From: a virus
Length of the DNA: 64,000 bases
IMG/VR virus record: IMGVR_UViG_3300021378_000010
Coordinates: 36,570-100,569 of that record
Direction: 5' to 3' (one strand)
Below, in pieces: positions 55,969-61,889 of the stretch. The notes beneath the pieces were generated by a model. It did not search any database. It was given only the letters and a program-made list of their open reading frames with translations, and was not told the origin of the DNA. Position numbers and translations under genes: made by a program. Each line of letters opens with the position of its first letter. Positions within the stretch are counted from its first letter, which is position 1.

Positions 55969-56120
55969 ACTTATTCACTGTGTAAGAGGTCGACATCTTG
56001 CATAGAGAGAACACTGCATACCCCGTGGAACCTCGGGGTACCGACGATGACAGTTGTTGTGCAGGGGTAAAAGTCCCAACTGGGGGTTCTGGAAATTTTT
56101 ATAGGCGACGGCAATCGCCT
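55969..56120 (+). other. Structured spacer without recognised gene
   Basis: Hairpins ACCCCG/CGGGGT (near 56018-56037) and GGCGA/TCGCC (near 56104-56119). No ORF of note. Confidence 0.4.
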
Positions 56121-56253
56121 TGACTAAAGAACTACAGTAGCAGTCTTTGCCGAGAAAGCGAACTAGTAGACTGTATCGTCTAATGGATAGGACGCCCTGC
56201 TTTACAGTGGGGAGATATGGGTTCGATACCTGTTGCAGTTTTGTCTTTAGTCA
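56121..56253 (+). ncRNA. Terminal-helix RNA enclosing a tRNA-like domain
   Basis: TGACTAAAGA (56121-56130) pairs perfectly with TCTTTAGTCA (56244-56253). Inside, 56169-56241 folds as a tRNA: acceptor GACTGTA/TGCAGTT, D arm, T arm ATGGG-TTCGATA-CCTGT. The anticodon arm is irregular (CCCTG, loop CTTTACAG of 8, TGGGG) and no CCA is encoded. Confidence 0.5.
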
Positions 56254-56262
56254 GAAATTTAT

Positions 56263-56337
56263 AGGGGTGAAGGAAAATGGTAATCCACGGGCCTCCAAAA
56301 CCTTGAGAACGCGGTTCGATTCCGCGCACCCTTGCCA
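56263..56337 (+). tRNA. tRNA-Trp(CCA)
   Basis: Acceptor AGGGGTG/CACCCTT, G73, D stem GGA/TCC, anticodon loop CTCCAAA (stem partly mismatched), T-loop TTCGATT, CCA encoded. Confidence 0.82.
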
Positions 56338-56341
56338 ATAG

Positions 56342-56431
56342 CCAAGGTCCTAGACGTTGTGAAACTACAGGCTTTGTATGTAGTGAGAAAGCTAGGAGAC
56401 CTGCCAGTAGGGAGAAACTGGCACTTATTTT
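56342..56431 (+). other. Structured spacer
   Basis: AGGTCCTAG/CTAGGAGACCT, ACTACA/TGTAGT and TGCCAGT/ACTGGCA stems between tRNA-Trp and tRNA-Ser. Confidence 0.4.
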
Positions 56432-56524
56432 GGAGAGTGATCTACAGAGGTCTGTAGCCCGGTCTTGAAAACCGGTGGAGCGGCTAGTACCCGCTTGGGG
56501 ATCGTTACCACCCGCTCTCTGCCA
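56432..56524 (+). tRNA. tRNA-Ser(TGA) with A54/T58 T-loop
   Basis: Acceptor GGAGAGT/GCTCTCT, G73, anticodon loop CTTGAAA, variable arm GCGG/CCGC, T-loop ATCGTTA. The D arm is a tight CTACAG-AGGT-CTGTAG hairpin. CCA encoded. Confidence 0.82.
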
Positions 56525-56530
56525 ATATTG

Positions 56531-56600
56531 TAGAAGTTGCCCACTGATCATATGCTGAGAGTTTTCGACCTGACTCGTTGAAGCGATTATGCCACTTCTA
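56531..56600 (+). ncRNA. Terminal-helix RNA, 7-bp stem
   Basis: TAGAAGT (56531-56537) with ACTTCTA (56594-56600); tRNA-sized, with a GAGT/ACTC inner stem. Confidence 0.4.
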
Positions 56601-56635
56601 CCTACTAGAGGAATAGGTCCCTTCTAGATAGTTTC

Positions 56636-56710
56636 GGGCTGCGTCTATGGGGTAGCGGCTGATCCTTGCAAGATCGGCGTCACGGGGTTCGATTCCCCGG
56701 CGGTCCACCA
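56636..56710 (+). tRNA. tRNA-Ala(TGC)
   Basis: Acceptor GGGCTGC/GCGGTCC, anticodon loop CTTGCAA, T-loop TTCGATT, CCA encoded. Confidence 0.9.
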
Positions 56711-56716
56711 AAATTT

Positions 56717-56795
56717 ACTTGTCCAAGACCGCAAGGATTGGATCGCCTGAGCCGTAAGGTAATCCTTGGAACGATAACATGGCGTCCAAGCAAGT
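56717..56795 (+). ncRNA. Structured RNA between tRNA-Ala and tRNA-Gly
   Basis: Outer ACTTG/CAAGT and inner 8-bp CAAGGATT/AATCCTTG. Confidence 0.4.
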
Positions 56796-56806
56796 GATAT
56801 AGTATT

Positions 56807-56882
56807 GCGGATGTAGCTCAATCGGTAGAGCGTCTGCTTGCCAAGCAGAAGGTAGTGGGATCGTAACCCATCATCCGCTCCA
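56807..56882 (+). tRNA. tRNA-Gly(GCC) with A54/T58 T-loop
   Basis: Acceptor GCGGATG/CATCCGC perfect, U73, anticodon loop TTGCCAA, T stem GTGGG/CCCAT with loop ATCGTAA. CCA encoded. Confidence 0.9.
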
Positions 56883-56890
56883 AATTTTAT

Positions 56891-57022
56891 GACCGAAAGT
56901 CACTGTGCTGGTCTTGTCACCTTCATACACTTCGGTCTTCTAAACTGGTACCTATCGTTGTCAAATTATTAGGAAGGACATAGGGTGGATAGGTTAAAAG
57001 AATGCATGTTTGACTGCCAGTT
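56891..57022 (+). ncRNA. Two structured RNAs between tRNA-Gly and tRNA-Asp
   Basis: GACCGAA (56891-56897) with TTCGGTC (56931-56937); AACTGG (56943-56948) with CCAGTT (57017-57022) enclosing ACCTATC/GATAGGT. Confidence 0.4.
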
Positions 57023-57032
57023 AAATCAAAAT

Positions 57033-57106
57033 GGTCCATTGGTGTAATGGTAGCACGACAGTCTGTCTAACTGTTGGAAGGGGATCGTAACCCCTATGGA
57101 TCGCCA
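57033..57106 (+). tRNA. tRNA-Asp(GTC) with A54/T58 T-loop
   Basis: Acceptor GGTCCAT/ATGGATC, G73, anticodon loop CTGTCTA, T stem AGGGG/CCCCT with loop ATCGTAA. CCA encoded. Confidence 0.9.
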
Positions 57107-57111
57107 ATAAC

Positions 57112-57186
57112 GCGAGATTAGCTCAGCGGTAGAGCAGCTCTTTTACACGGAGAAGGTCAGAGGTTCAATCCCTCTATCTCGCACCA
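57112..57186 (+). tRNA. tRNA-Val(TAC)
   Basis: Acceptor GCGAGAT/ATCTCGC, anticodon loop TTTACAC, T-loop TTCAATC, CCA encoded. Confidence 0.9.
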
Positions 57187-57212
57187 ATAATCGAACAAGG
57201 GTTTGTAGTAGA

Positions 57213-57279
57213 GAGTGACAGACCAGAAACCCTGAGACAAAAAAGTCAATACCCATTAAGATCGTCTGTTAGGTCACTC
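57213..57279 (+). ncRNA. Terminal-helix RNA with alternative folds
   Basis: GAGTGAC (57213-57219) with GTCACTC (57273-57279), extended by ACAGAC/GTCTGT; competes with an upstream GGGTTT/AAACCC pairing. Confidence 0.4.
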
Positions 57280-57283
57280 ATTT

Positions 57284-57358
57284 TGGGAAGTAGTTCAGCG
57301 GCAGAGCGCCTGACTTTGAATCAGGATGTCGGAGGTTCGAATCCTCCCTTCCCAACCA
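57284..57358 (+). tRNA. tRNA-Gln(TTG)
   Basis: Acceptor TGGGAAG/CTTCCCA, anticodon loop CTTTGAA, T-loop TTCGAAT, CCA encoded. Confidence 0.92.
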
Positions 57359-57369
57359 AAAATTAAAAT

Positions 57370-57446
57370 GTCCTTGTGCTGCAATTGGTAGACAGGTTAC
57401 GTTGAGGGCGTAAATGTTGTGGGTTCGAGTCCCACCAAGGACACCA
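57370..57446 (+). tRNA. tRNA-Leu(GAG) with short variable loop
   Basis: Acceptor GTCCTTG/CAAGGAC, Leu-type D arm, anticodon TTACG-TTGAGGG-CGTAA, then only 5 variable bases (ATGTT) before the T arm. Leu is normally class II. CCA encoded. Confidence 0.85.
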
Positions 57447-57471
57447 AATTAGTATCTAAAGGTCCTATAAT

Positions 57472-57564
57472 GGAGAAGAGAGCTGTCAAGGTTGGCAGGT
57501 CTGCTTGGAAAGCAGATCGTGGTAGTAACCCTACCATGGGAATCGTGCTCCCCCTTCTCCGCCA
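57472..57564 (+). tRNA. tRNA-Ser(GGA) with A54/T58 T-loop
   Basis: Acceptor GGAGAAG/CTTCTCC, anticodon loop TTGGAAA, variable stem TGGTAG/CTACCA, T-loop ATCGTGC, CCA encoded. 3' half nearly identical to the next tRNA. Confidence 0.88.
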
Positions 57565-57568
57565 ATAT

Positions 57569-57661
57569 GGAGGTGAGAGCCAGTAAGGTTGCTGGGACTG
57601 CCTGCTAAGCAGATCGTGGTAGTAACCCTACCATGGGAATCGTGCTCCCCCACCTCCGCCA
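57569..57661 (+). tRNA. tRNA-Ser(GCT) with A54/T58 T-loop
   Basis: Acceptor GGAGGTG/CACCTCC, anticodon loop CTGCTAA, same variable and T arms as the Ser(GGA) gene, CCA encoded. The pair arose by duplication. Confidence 0.88.
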
Positions 57662-57672
57662 AAAAATACTTG

Positions 57673-57699
57673 TTGACATTTGTAAAGAATCAGTATAGT
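57673..57699 (+). promoter_or_regulatory. GAATCAG-type promoter
   Basis: TTGACA, GAATCAG, TATAGT. Confidence 0.7.
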
Positions 57700-57733
57700 A
57701 TGATAATATACCATCTGATAAAGGATACACACT

Positions 57734-57922
57734 ATGCTAACGACCAAACAAATTGCCCGTAAAGTTGCTCTGAAGATAGATTCTAATGCTGATCGTTACG
57801 ATCAAATCTGGGCAATCAAGCAAGAGTACATCAGTGCGGGTCAATCTTTACTAGCAACTGATCGCGAAACGATCGATAGAGTGCTTGAAATTCTTTATCA
57901 TGATTATGCATTTTGCGGTTGA
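57734..57922 (+). CDS. Hypothetical 62-residue protein
   Basis: ATG 57734 after AAAGGATACACACT. LTTKQIARKVALKIDSNADR then LLATDRETIDRVLEIL; helical. Not recognised. Its TGA stop is inside the next TTGACA. Confidence 0.65.
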   Translation: MLTTKQIARKVALKIDSNADRYDQIWAIKQEYISAGQSLLATDRETIDRVLEILYHDYAFCG

Positions 57923-57945
57923 CAAACCTTAAGAATCAGTATATT
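57919..57945 (+). promoter_or_regulatory. GAATCAG-type promoter
   Basis: TTGACA, GAATCAG, TATATT. Confidence 0.7.
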
Positions 57946-57977
57946 ATCTAATTATGATAAAGGAAAAGGAACCCATC

Positions 57978-58175
57978 ATGCAGATTAACGGTACCAAACT
58001 TGCAGAGATTGCCTACGGAATGTCCGAGATGGCACGCGGTCATAAGAATGACATGATTTCAAATAACCTTGCTCGTGTATCTGAAAAGGTAGCTGCACAT
58101 GGAGCAACTTGGGGTGGTTCACCTCTCGATAAAACTGATATGATGGTGGTTCAATACTACCTCGCAAACAAATAA
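57978..58175 (+). CDS. Hypothetical 65-residue protein
   Basis: ATG 57978 after AAAGGAAAAGGAACCC; the longer frame from 57954 would include the ribosome site. MQINGTKLAEIAYGMSEMAR. Not recognised. Confidence 0.65.
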   Translation: MQINGTKLAEIAYGMSEMARGHKNDMISNNLARVSEKVAAHGATWGGSPLDKTDMMVVQYYLANK

Positions 58176-58182
58176 GAACAAA

Positions 58183-58259
58183 CAGGGTATAGCTCAGTCT
58201 GGTAGAGTGCTTCACTTGGAATGAAGAAGTCGTAGGTTCGAGTCCTGCTACCCTGACCA
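58183..58259 (+). tRNA. tRNA-Pro(TGG)
   Basis: Acceptor CAGGGTA/TACCCTG, anticodon loop CTTGGAA, T-loop TTCGAGT, CCA encoded. Confidence 0.92.
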
Positions 58260-58899
58260 ATTCGCGTCCCCTATAAAATGGGGTCTAGATAGAAACGTTG
58301 CTAAGGTCTTTTAATAGGTTAGGATCGACGGCTCCTTCCGGTAAAGCGTTAAATCCGGACAATGTTTCTATCGCTTCCAGGTCCTTCGGGATTCTGTGCA
58401 GGCTCTCCACTTTGTGGATCCTGATTAAATCCTCTAAGTGTTGAGGTCACATAGGCAAATTTGACTATTTGGGGTCTGTGTGGTGTAAAATAGTCTAAGA
58501 CTACATTGGGTGTCGGTGTAGTACTAAAAATAAACGTCTAGACATGGATACACTACGATAACTCGTTATATCCACTCTAGGTACCAAGAGAACGCTAAAG
58601 GATTAACTTAGTGTATCTTTGTCTGGGCGTTAGGGCACCCCGTATTATAAATCTCGACAATGGTAACAAACAAGCCATTGCGTCTGGCAAACGAAACACC
58701 GCCTTTTGGATGGATACTGCAACCAAACAAGTAGGGTAACCTACGTATCAGAATGGTTTGGATAGTATCGTTGAGGTCCACAGACCATCCAGTCAATTAA
58801 ATTGTGGATAGTATGCGATATGAAGCCAACCCATCAAAATGTAAGATGAAGGCTAGTGAGGCTAGCGGAACATGACAGGCCGGAGAGACGGCCACCTAT
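58260..58899 (+). ncRNA. Large structured non-coding region
   Basis: 640 bases without a credible ORF. Helices: GATAGAAACGTTG (58288-58300) with 58360-58372 (13 bp); ACTACA/TGTAGT; a rod of AACGTCTAGACA (58533-58544) with 58620-58631 plus GATACACTA (58547-58555) with TAGTGTATC (58609-58617); CAATGG/CCATTG; and a Y-like closing helix GGATGG/CCATCC (58708-58713 with 58785-58790). One or several RNAs; size and tRNA context recall large phage RNAs such as GOLLD, but I cannot match a consensus. Confidence 0.5.
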
Positions 58900-58974
58900 G
58901 CGGGTGTAGCTCAGTGGTAGAGCTCCTGCCTTCCAAGCAGATTGTCGTCGGTTCGATCCCGATCACCCGCTCCA
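58900..58974 (+). tRNA. tRNA-Gly(TCC)
   Basis: Acceptor GCGGGTG/CACCCGC perfect, U73, anticodon loop CTTCCAA, T-loop TTCGATC, CCA encoded. Confidence 0.92.
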
Positions 58975-58977
58975 GAT

Positions 58978-59325
58978 TTAATATCCTTTGTCTTCATCAT
59001 TTTTATTACTGTGTTTGCTCATATAAGCTTCCTTGCCATAAAATGCAGCAAGTATACCAGCAACAGAAATGAAGTATATATCGGCCATAGAAGCAAGAAT
59101 AGAAGCATCTAATCCGATCGCGGCCATAAACATAGTCAAAATTGGATAGAATATCATACCGATCAATGCTACCCAAGCCATTCTTCGTTGTGCATCTTGT
59201 TTTTTGTCTTCATTTTCAATTTGTATCATTTTTTCAGATTTAGACATTTCAGCATCACTCACTATACCATCTTTATTGAGATCGTACTCTTCGTACTTTG
59301 ATCCAGTTTCTAATTTTTTTGACAT
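58978..59325 (-). CDS. Membrane protein with an EF-hand-like loop
   Basis: 115 residues from ATG 59325 (GGGGAATAAC upstream). YDLNKDGIVSDAEMSKSEKM is an EF-hand calcium loop; two membrane segments follow (MAWVALIGMIFYPILTMFMA and YFISVAGILAAFYG). The only minus-strand gene of the region. Holin or calcium-sensing role is speculative. Confidence 0.7.
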   Translation of the reverse strand: MSKKLETGSKYEEYDLNKDGIVSDAEMSKSEKMIQIENEDKKQDAQRRMAWVALIGMIFYPILTMFMAAIGLDASILASMADIYFISVAGILAAFYGKEAYMSKHSNKNDEDKGY

Positions 59326-59380
59326 GTTATTCCCCGTGGATTTACTCATATCAAAAAGCTCAACTATTACTATTTATTAG

Positions 59381-59407
59381 TTGACAAATATCAAGAATCA
59401 GTATAAG
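59381..59407 (+). promoter_or_regulatory. GAATCAG-type promoter
   Basis: TTGACA, GAATCAG, TATAAG; upstream of tRNA-Arg and two ORFs. Confidence 0.7.
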
Positions 59408-59428
59408 ATTATAAATATAAGGAATAAT

Positions 59429-59505
59429 GGTTCCGTAGCTCAGCTGGATAGAGCAAGTGACTTCTAATCACTAGGTCGAGGGTTCGAATCCTTCCGGGAC
59501 CGCCA
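59429..59505 (+). tRNA. tRNA-Arg(TCT)
   Basis: Acceptor GGTTCCG/CGGGACC, G73, anticodon loop CTTCTAA, T-loop TTCGAAT, CCA encoded. Confidence 0.92.
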
Positions 59506-59530
59506 ATAAACATAACGTAAAGGAAACTGA

Positions 59531-59746
59531 ATGACTTCTGACGCTTATGTACTAAAACGCAAGAACGGTAGCTTAGTAGAACATATTGTTCTCACAAGAC
59601 AATCAAATGGTTTATATTCAGATGAGTCAGTAGAAGTTTTATCTTTTACGACTGAACGTAAAGCACTTGAAGTAGCAAAAGTTATTGATGACGGCAACTG
59701 CGAAGTTATCTTATACGCTAATTACGATATGAAGTTAGCGGCATAA
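59531..59746 (+). CDS. Hypothetical 71-residue protein
   Basis: ATG 59531 after AAAGGAAACTGA. Beta-rich then helical (VLSFTTERKALEVAKVIDDG). Not recognised. Confidence 0.65.
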   Translation: MTSDAYVLKRKNGSLVEHIVLTRQSNGLYSDESVEVLSFTTERKALEVAKVIDDGNCEVILYANYDMKLAA

Positions 59747-59792
59747 TACTACAGGAGAAGTATCTTCTGATATAATAAAATGGAGAGTGATT

Positions 59793-60005
59793 ATGGAACT
59801 TTTATTTACAATATTTTTATGGGCTGCTTTTGTATACGGTATCTACAAATGGGCAGAATCTAAAGGGCGCGAGCCTTGGCTTTGGGCAATTGCCGCAGCG
59901 CTAGTGTCTCCCTTGATTGTTGGTATTATTTTACTATTCGTACCCAAAACAATTGAAAAGCAAGCTGAAGAAGCTAAGCGTATGAAAGAATTGATGAAAG
60001 ATTAA
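59793..60005 (+). CDS. Small membrane protein, 70 residues
   Basis: ATG 59793 with GGAGAGTGATT. Two hydrophobic segments LLFTIFLWAAFVYGIYKWA and WAIAAALVSPLIVGIILLFV, then a charged helix. Similar small proteins occur in bacteria; function unknown. Confidence 0.7.
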   Translation: MELLFTIFLWAAFVYGIYKWAESKGREPWLWAIAAALVSPLIVGIILLFVPKTIEKQAEEAKRMKELMKD

Positions 60006-60011
60006 TCTATA

Positions 60012-60094
60012 GCCCCCTTGGTGAAATAGGTAACCACAGCAGACTTAAAATTTGCCGCTTCGGCTTCCCGGTTCGAGTCCGGGAGGGGGCACCA
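60012..60094 (+). tRNA. tRNA-Leu(TAA)
   Basis: Acceptor GCCCCCT/AGGGGGC, anticodon loop CTTAAAA, long variable arm, CCA encoded. Confidence 0.92.
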
Positions 60095-60101
60095 AAATAA
60101 T

Positions 60102-60193
60102 GGAAGTGGGTGTCGGTACACAGGGAGGTCTTATAAACCTTTCAGCGCCAGATTAGCGTTCTCGACCAGGTTCAACTCCTGGCACTTCTACCA
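60102..60193 (+). tRNA. Class II tRNA with TAT anticodon (Ile?)
   Basis: Acceptor GGAAGTG/CACTTCT, anticodon GAGGT-CTTATAA-ACCTT, T stem CCAGG/CCTGG with loop TTCAACT, CCA encoded. The D arm is a tight GTGT-CGGT-ACAC hairpin and the variable region exceeds 20 bases, unlike any normal tRNA-Ile. Confidence 0.7.
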
Positions 60194-60211
60194 AAATTCG
60201 AGGAAAATACA

Positions 60212-60403
60212 ATGAACGAAGATAATTGGAGCATAAATTTTGATTGGAATCAAAAGTGGAAAGACTTTAATTCTATGCAGTTATTTTTAGTAACAGATGA
60301 AAATGTTCTTATTGATAATATTGAAAACCGTATGGAAAAGTCGAACTTCAATGTTGACTTAGCAACTGAAATGCTTAACCAAATTGGAATAAAGCAAAAC
60401 TAA
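60212..60403 (+). CDS. Hypothetical 63-residue acidic protein
   Basis: ATG after GAGGAAAATACA. MNEDNWSINFDWNQKWKDFN; not recognised. Confidence 0.65.
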   Translation: MNEDNWSINFDWNQKWKDFNSMQLFLVTDENVLIDNIENRMEKSNFNVDLATEMLNQIGIKQN

Positions 60404-60422
60404 TAATGTGAAAGGAAGTGTC

Positions 60423-60902
60423 GTGTTTACGCAAAAACAAGTAGAAGATATTATCGACCTTCTACTAAATCTTGATAGTAGTACAAAAATTTATATCGGT
60501 ACCGACTCTGTTCGCTTTCGTAAAGACGATCGTTGGTATGCAAAGTATGCAACAGTTTGTGTCGTTCATAAAAATGGTAAGAATGGATGCCAAGTGTTTC
60601 GTCACAAAACGATTGAACCAGACTACGATGTAAAAAAGAATCGTCCTTCTATGCGTCTAATGAACGAAGTAATCAAGTCGTGTGAACTCTATACTCAAAT
60701 TGCTCCATTTGTTGATGAATTTGATATTGAAATTCACATTGATGTAAATACAGATCCAAAATACGGTTCAAACTGCGTTGCAAGTCAAGCTGCTGGTTAT
60801 GTACTTGGCGTAACAGGTTTGAATGAAGACCGCGTAAAATTAAAGCCTGATGCATTTGCTGCAAGTTTTGGTGCGGATCATTTTGCTAATAATAACAGTT
60901 GA
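60423..60902 (+). CDS. RNase H-like DUF458 protein (YkuK family)
   Basis: 159 residues from GTG 60423 (GAAAGGAAGTG upstream). KIYIGTDSVRFRKDDRWYAK, then IEIHIDVNTDPKYGSN and KLKPDAFAASFGADHFANN match the family. RNase H fold with Asp residues at the expected sites; the substrate is unknown. Its TGA stop is inside the next TTGACA. Confidence 0.8.
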   Translation: MFTQKQVEDIIDLLLNLDSSTKIYIGTDSVRFRKDDRWYAKYATVCVVHKNGKNGCQVFRHKTIEPDYDVKKNRPSMRLMNEVIKSCELYTQIAPFVDEFDIEIHIDVNTDPKYGSNCVASQAAGYVLGVTGLNEDRVKLKPDAFAASFGADHFANNNS

Positions 60903-60927
60903 CATTTGTAATTCTTTGATATAATAT
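60899..60927 (+). promoter_or_regulatory. Promoter, 17-base spacer type
   Basis: TTGACA (60899-60904), 17 bases, TAATAT (60922-60927). Confidence 0.65.
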
Positions 60928-60947
60928 ACTAATATAAGGAGAATCAC

Positions 60948-61451
60948 ATGAAAAATACTGTAGCTGCAATCGTTCTTATGGTTATGCCTTCATTTGTATT
61001 TGCTGACGGCATAACCCCAAACAACTATGCTGTTATAACATCAGTGCATCCGATCTATCAAGATCAATATGCTGTTCAGTATCAAACTCAATGTCATGAT
61101 GTTCAAGTTCCAATTTATGGCCGAGAACATTCTGGATCAAGTGGCGATGTTCTTGCTGGTGCTATTATCGGCGGTGCAATCGGTAACCAGTTCGGAAGTG
61201 GCGATGGTAAAGATGCTATGACTGTATTGGGTATTATTATTGGTGCAAATCAAGGATCACGTTCTACACGAGAAGTGGTAACTGGATATCGTTTAGAACA
61301 GCGTTGTGAACAAGTTTCATATCAGACCATTAAACCAGTACTTTCTTACTATAAAATTCGTTATGAATATAACGGCGTAGAGTATTATGAAGAAACTACA
61401 CAGCAATACACACTCGGTCAAAAAGTGCAAATTTCTACAAGTCTACGATAG
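60948..61451 (+). CDS. Secreted glycine-zipper protein (17-kDa antigen-like)
   Basis: 167 residues. Signal peptide MKNTVAAIVLMVMPSFVFAD; glycine-zipper hairpin DVLAGAIIGGAIGNQFGSGD then TVLGIIIGANQGS as in Rick_17kDa_Anti-type outer membrane proteins, which are common in alphaproteobacteria. Probably acquired from the host and placed in the envelope; may change the cell surface during infection. Confidence 0.8.
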   Translation: MKNTVAAIVLMVMPSFVFADGITPNNYAVITSVHPIYQDQYAVQYQTQCHDVQVPIYGREHSGSSGDVLAGAIIGGAIGNQFGSGDGKDAMTVLGIIIGANQGSRSTREVVTGYRLEQRCEQVSYQTIKPVLSYYKIRYEYNGVEYYEETTQQYTLGQKVQISTSLR

Positions 61452-61512
61452 GGTAGTTACTCAATAAACTCACGGTGGCCAATGGTTAGCCACTAACTTA
61501 TAGGAGGTCAAT

Positions 61513-61626
61513 ATGCAAAAACTTATCTTTGAAAGAGTACTTATCTTTGAAAGAGTTGATAATATAATTTATGCTAGATACTTTATGCAAGATCCAAGAG
61601 AACGTTGGATTTATAAGGTATTGTAA
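61513..61626 (+). CDS. 37-residue protein with a tandem duplication
   Basis: ATG 61513 after TAGGAGGTCAAT, a very strong ribosome site. The DNA repeats a 17-base unit (LIFERV twice). A GTGGC/GCCAC hairpin precedes it. Its stop overlaps the next ATG. Confidence 0.55.
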   Translation: MQKLIFERVLIFERVDNIIYARYFMQDPRERWIYKVL

Positions 61627-61820
61627 TGATAACTCCATGTGTTGCAATATGTTCTTTAGATCCCGTCAATGGAATATGTAACGGCTGTGGCCGAACATAT
61701 GAAGAAATTCAAGACTGGGATGGATTTACAAATGAACAGCGTATGGAAATTATGAAAAGACTAGGTTACGGAAAACGTATGAGCAGACAAGAATGTTTGC
61801 GTAGATATGACAAAGGTTGA
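61626..61820 (+). CDS. DUF1289 protein
   Basis: 64 residues. PCVAICSLDPVNGICNGCGR then YEEIQDWDGFTNEQRMEIMK matches DUF1289, a small Cys-rich family frequent in alphaproteobacteria and probably metal-binding. Its TGA stop is inside a TTGACA. Confidence 0.85.
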   Translation: MITPCVAICSLDPVNGICNGCGRTYEEIQDWDGFTNEQRMEIMKRLGYGKRMSRQECLRRYDKG

Positions 61821-61858
61821 CATTTTTGTCACATATTTACTAAATAGTAATTTAGCAG

Positions 61859-61887
61859 TTGACATTTACTATAAAATGTATTATATA
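61859..61887 (+). promoter_or_regulatory. tmRNA promoter
   Basis: TTGACA (61859-61864), 17 bases, TATATA (61882-61887). A second TTGACA lies at 61817-61822. Confidence 0.6.
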
Positions 61888-61889
61888 TA

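Noticed and set aside
58978-59325. EF-hand protein as a virion calcium-binding protein
   Set aside because: Two membrane segments and an isolated minus-strand position without a late box do not support a structural role.
36348-59407. The repeated GAATCAGTATA block as a CRISPR array or integration site repeat
   Set aside because: Copies are kilobases apart, always in promoter position before a ribosome site or RNA, without regular spacers.
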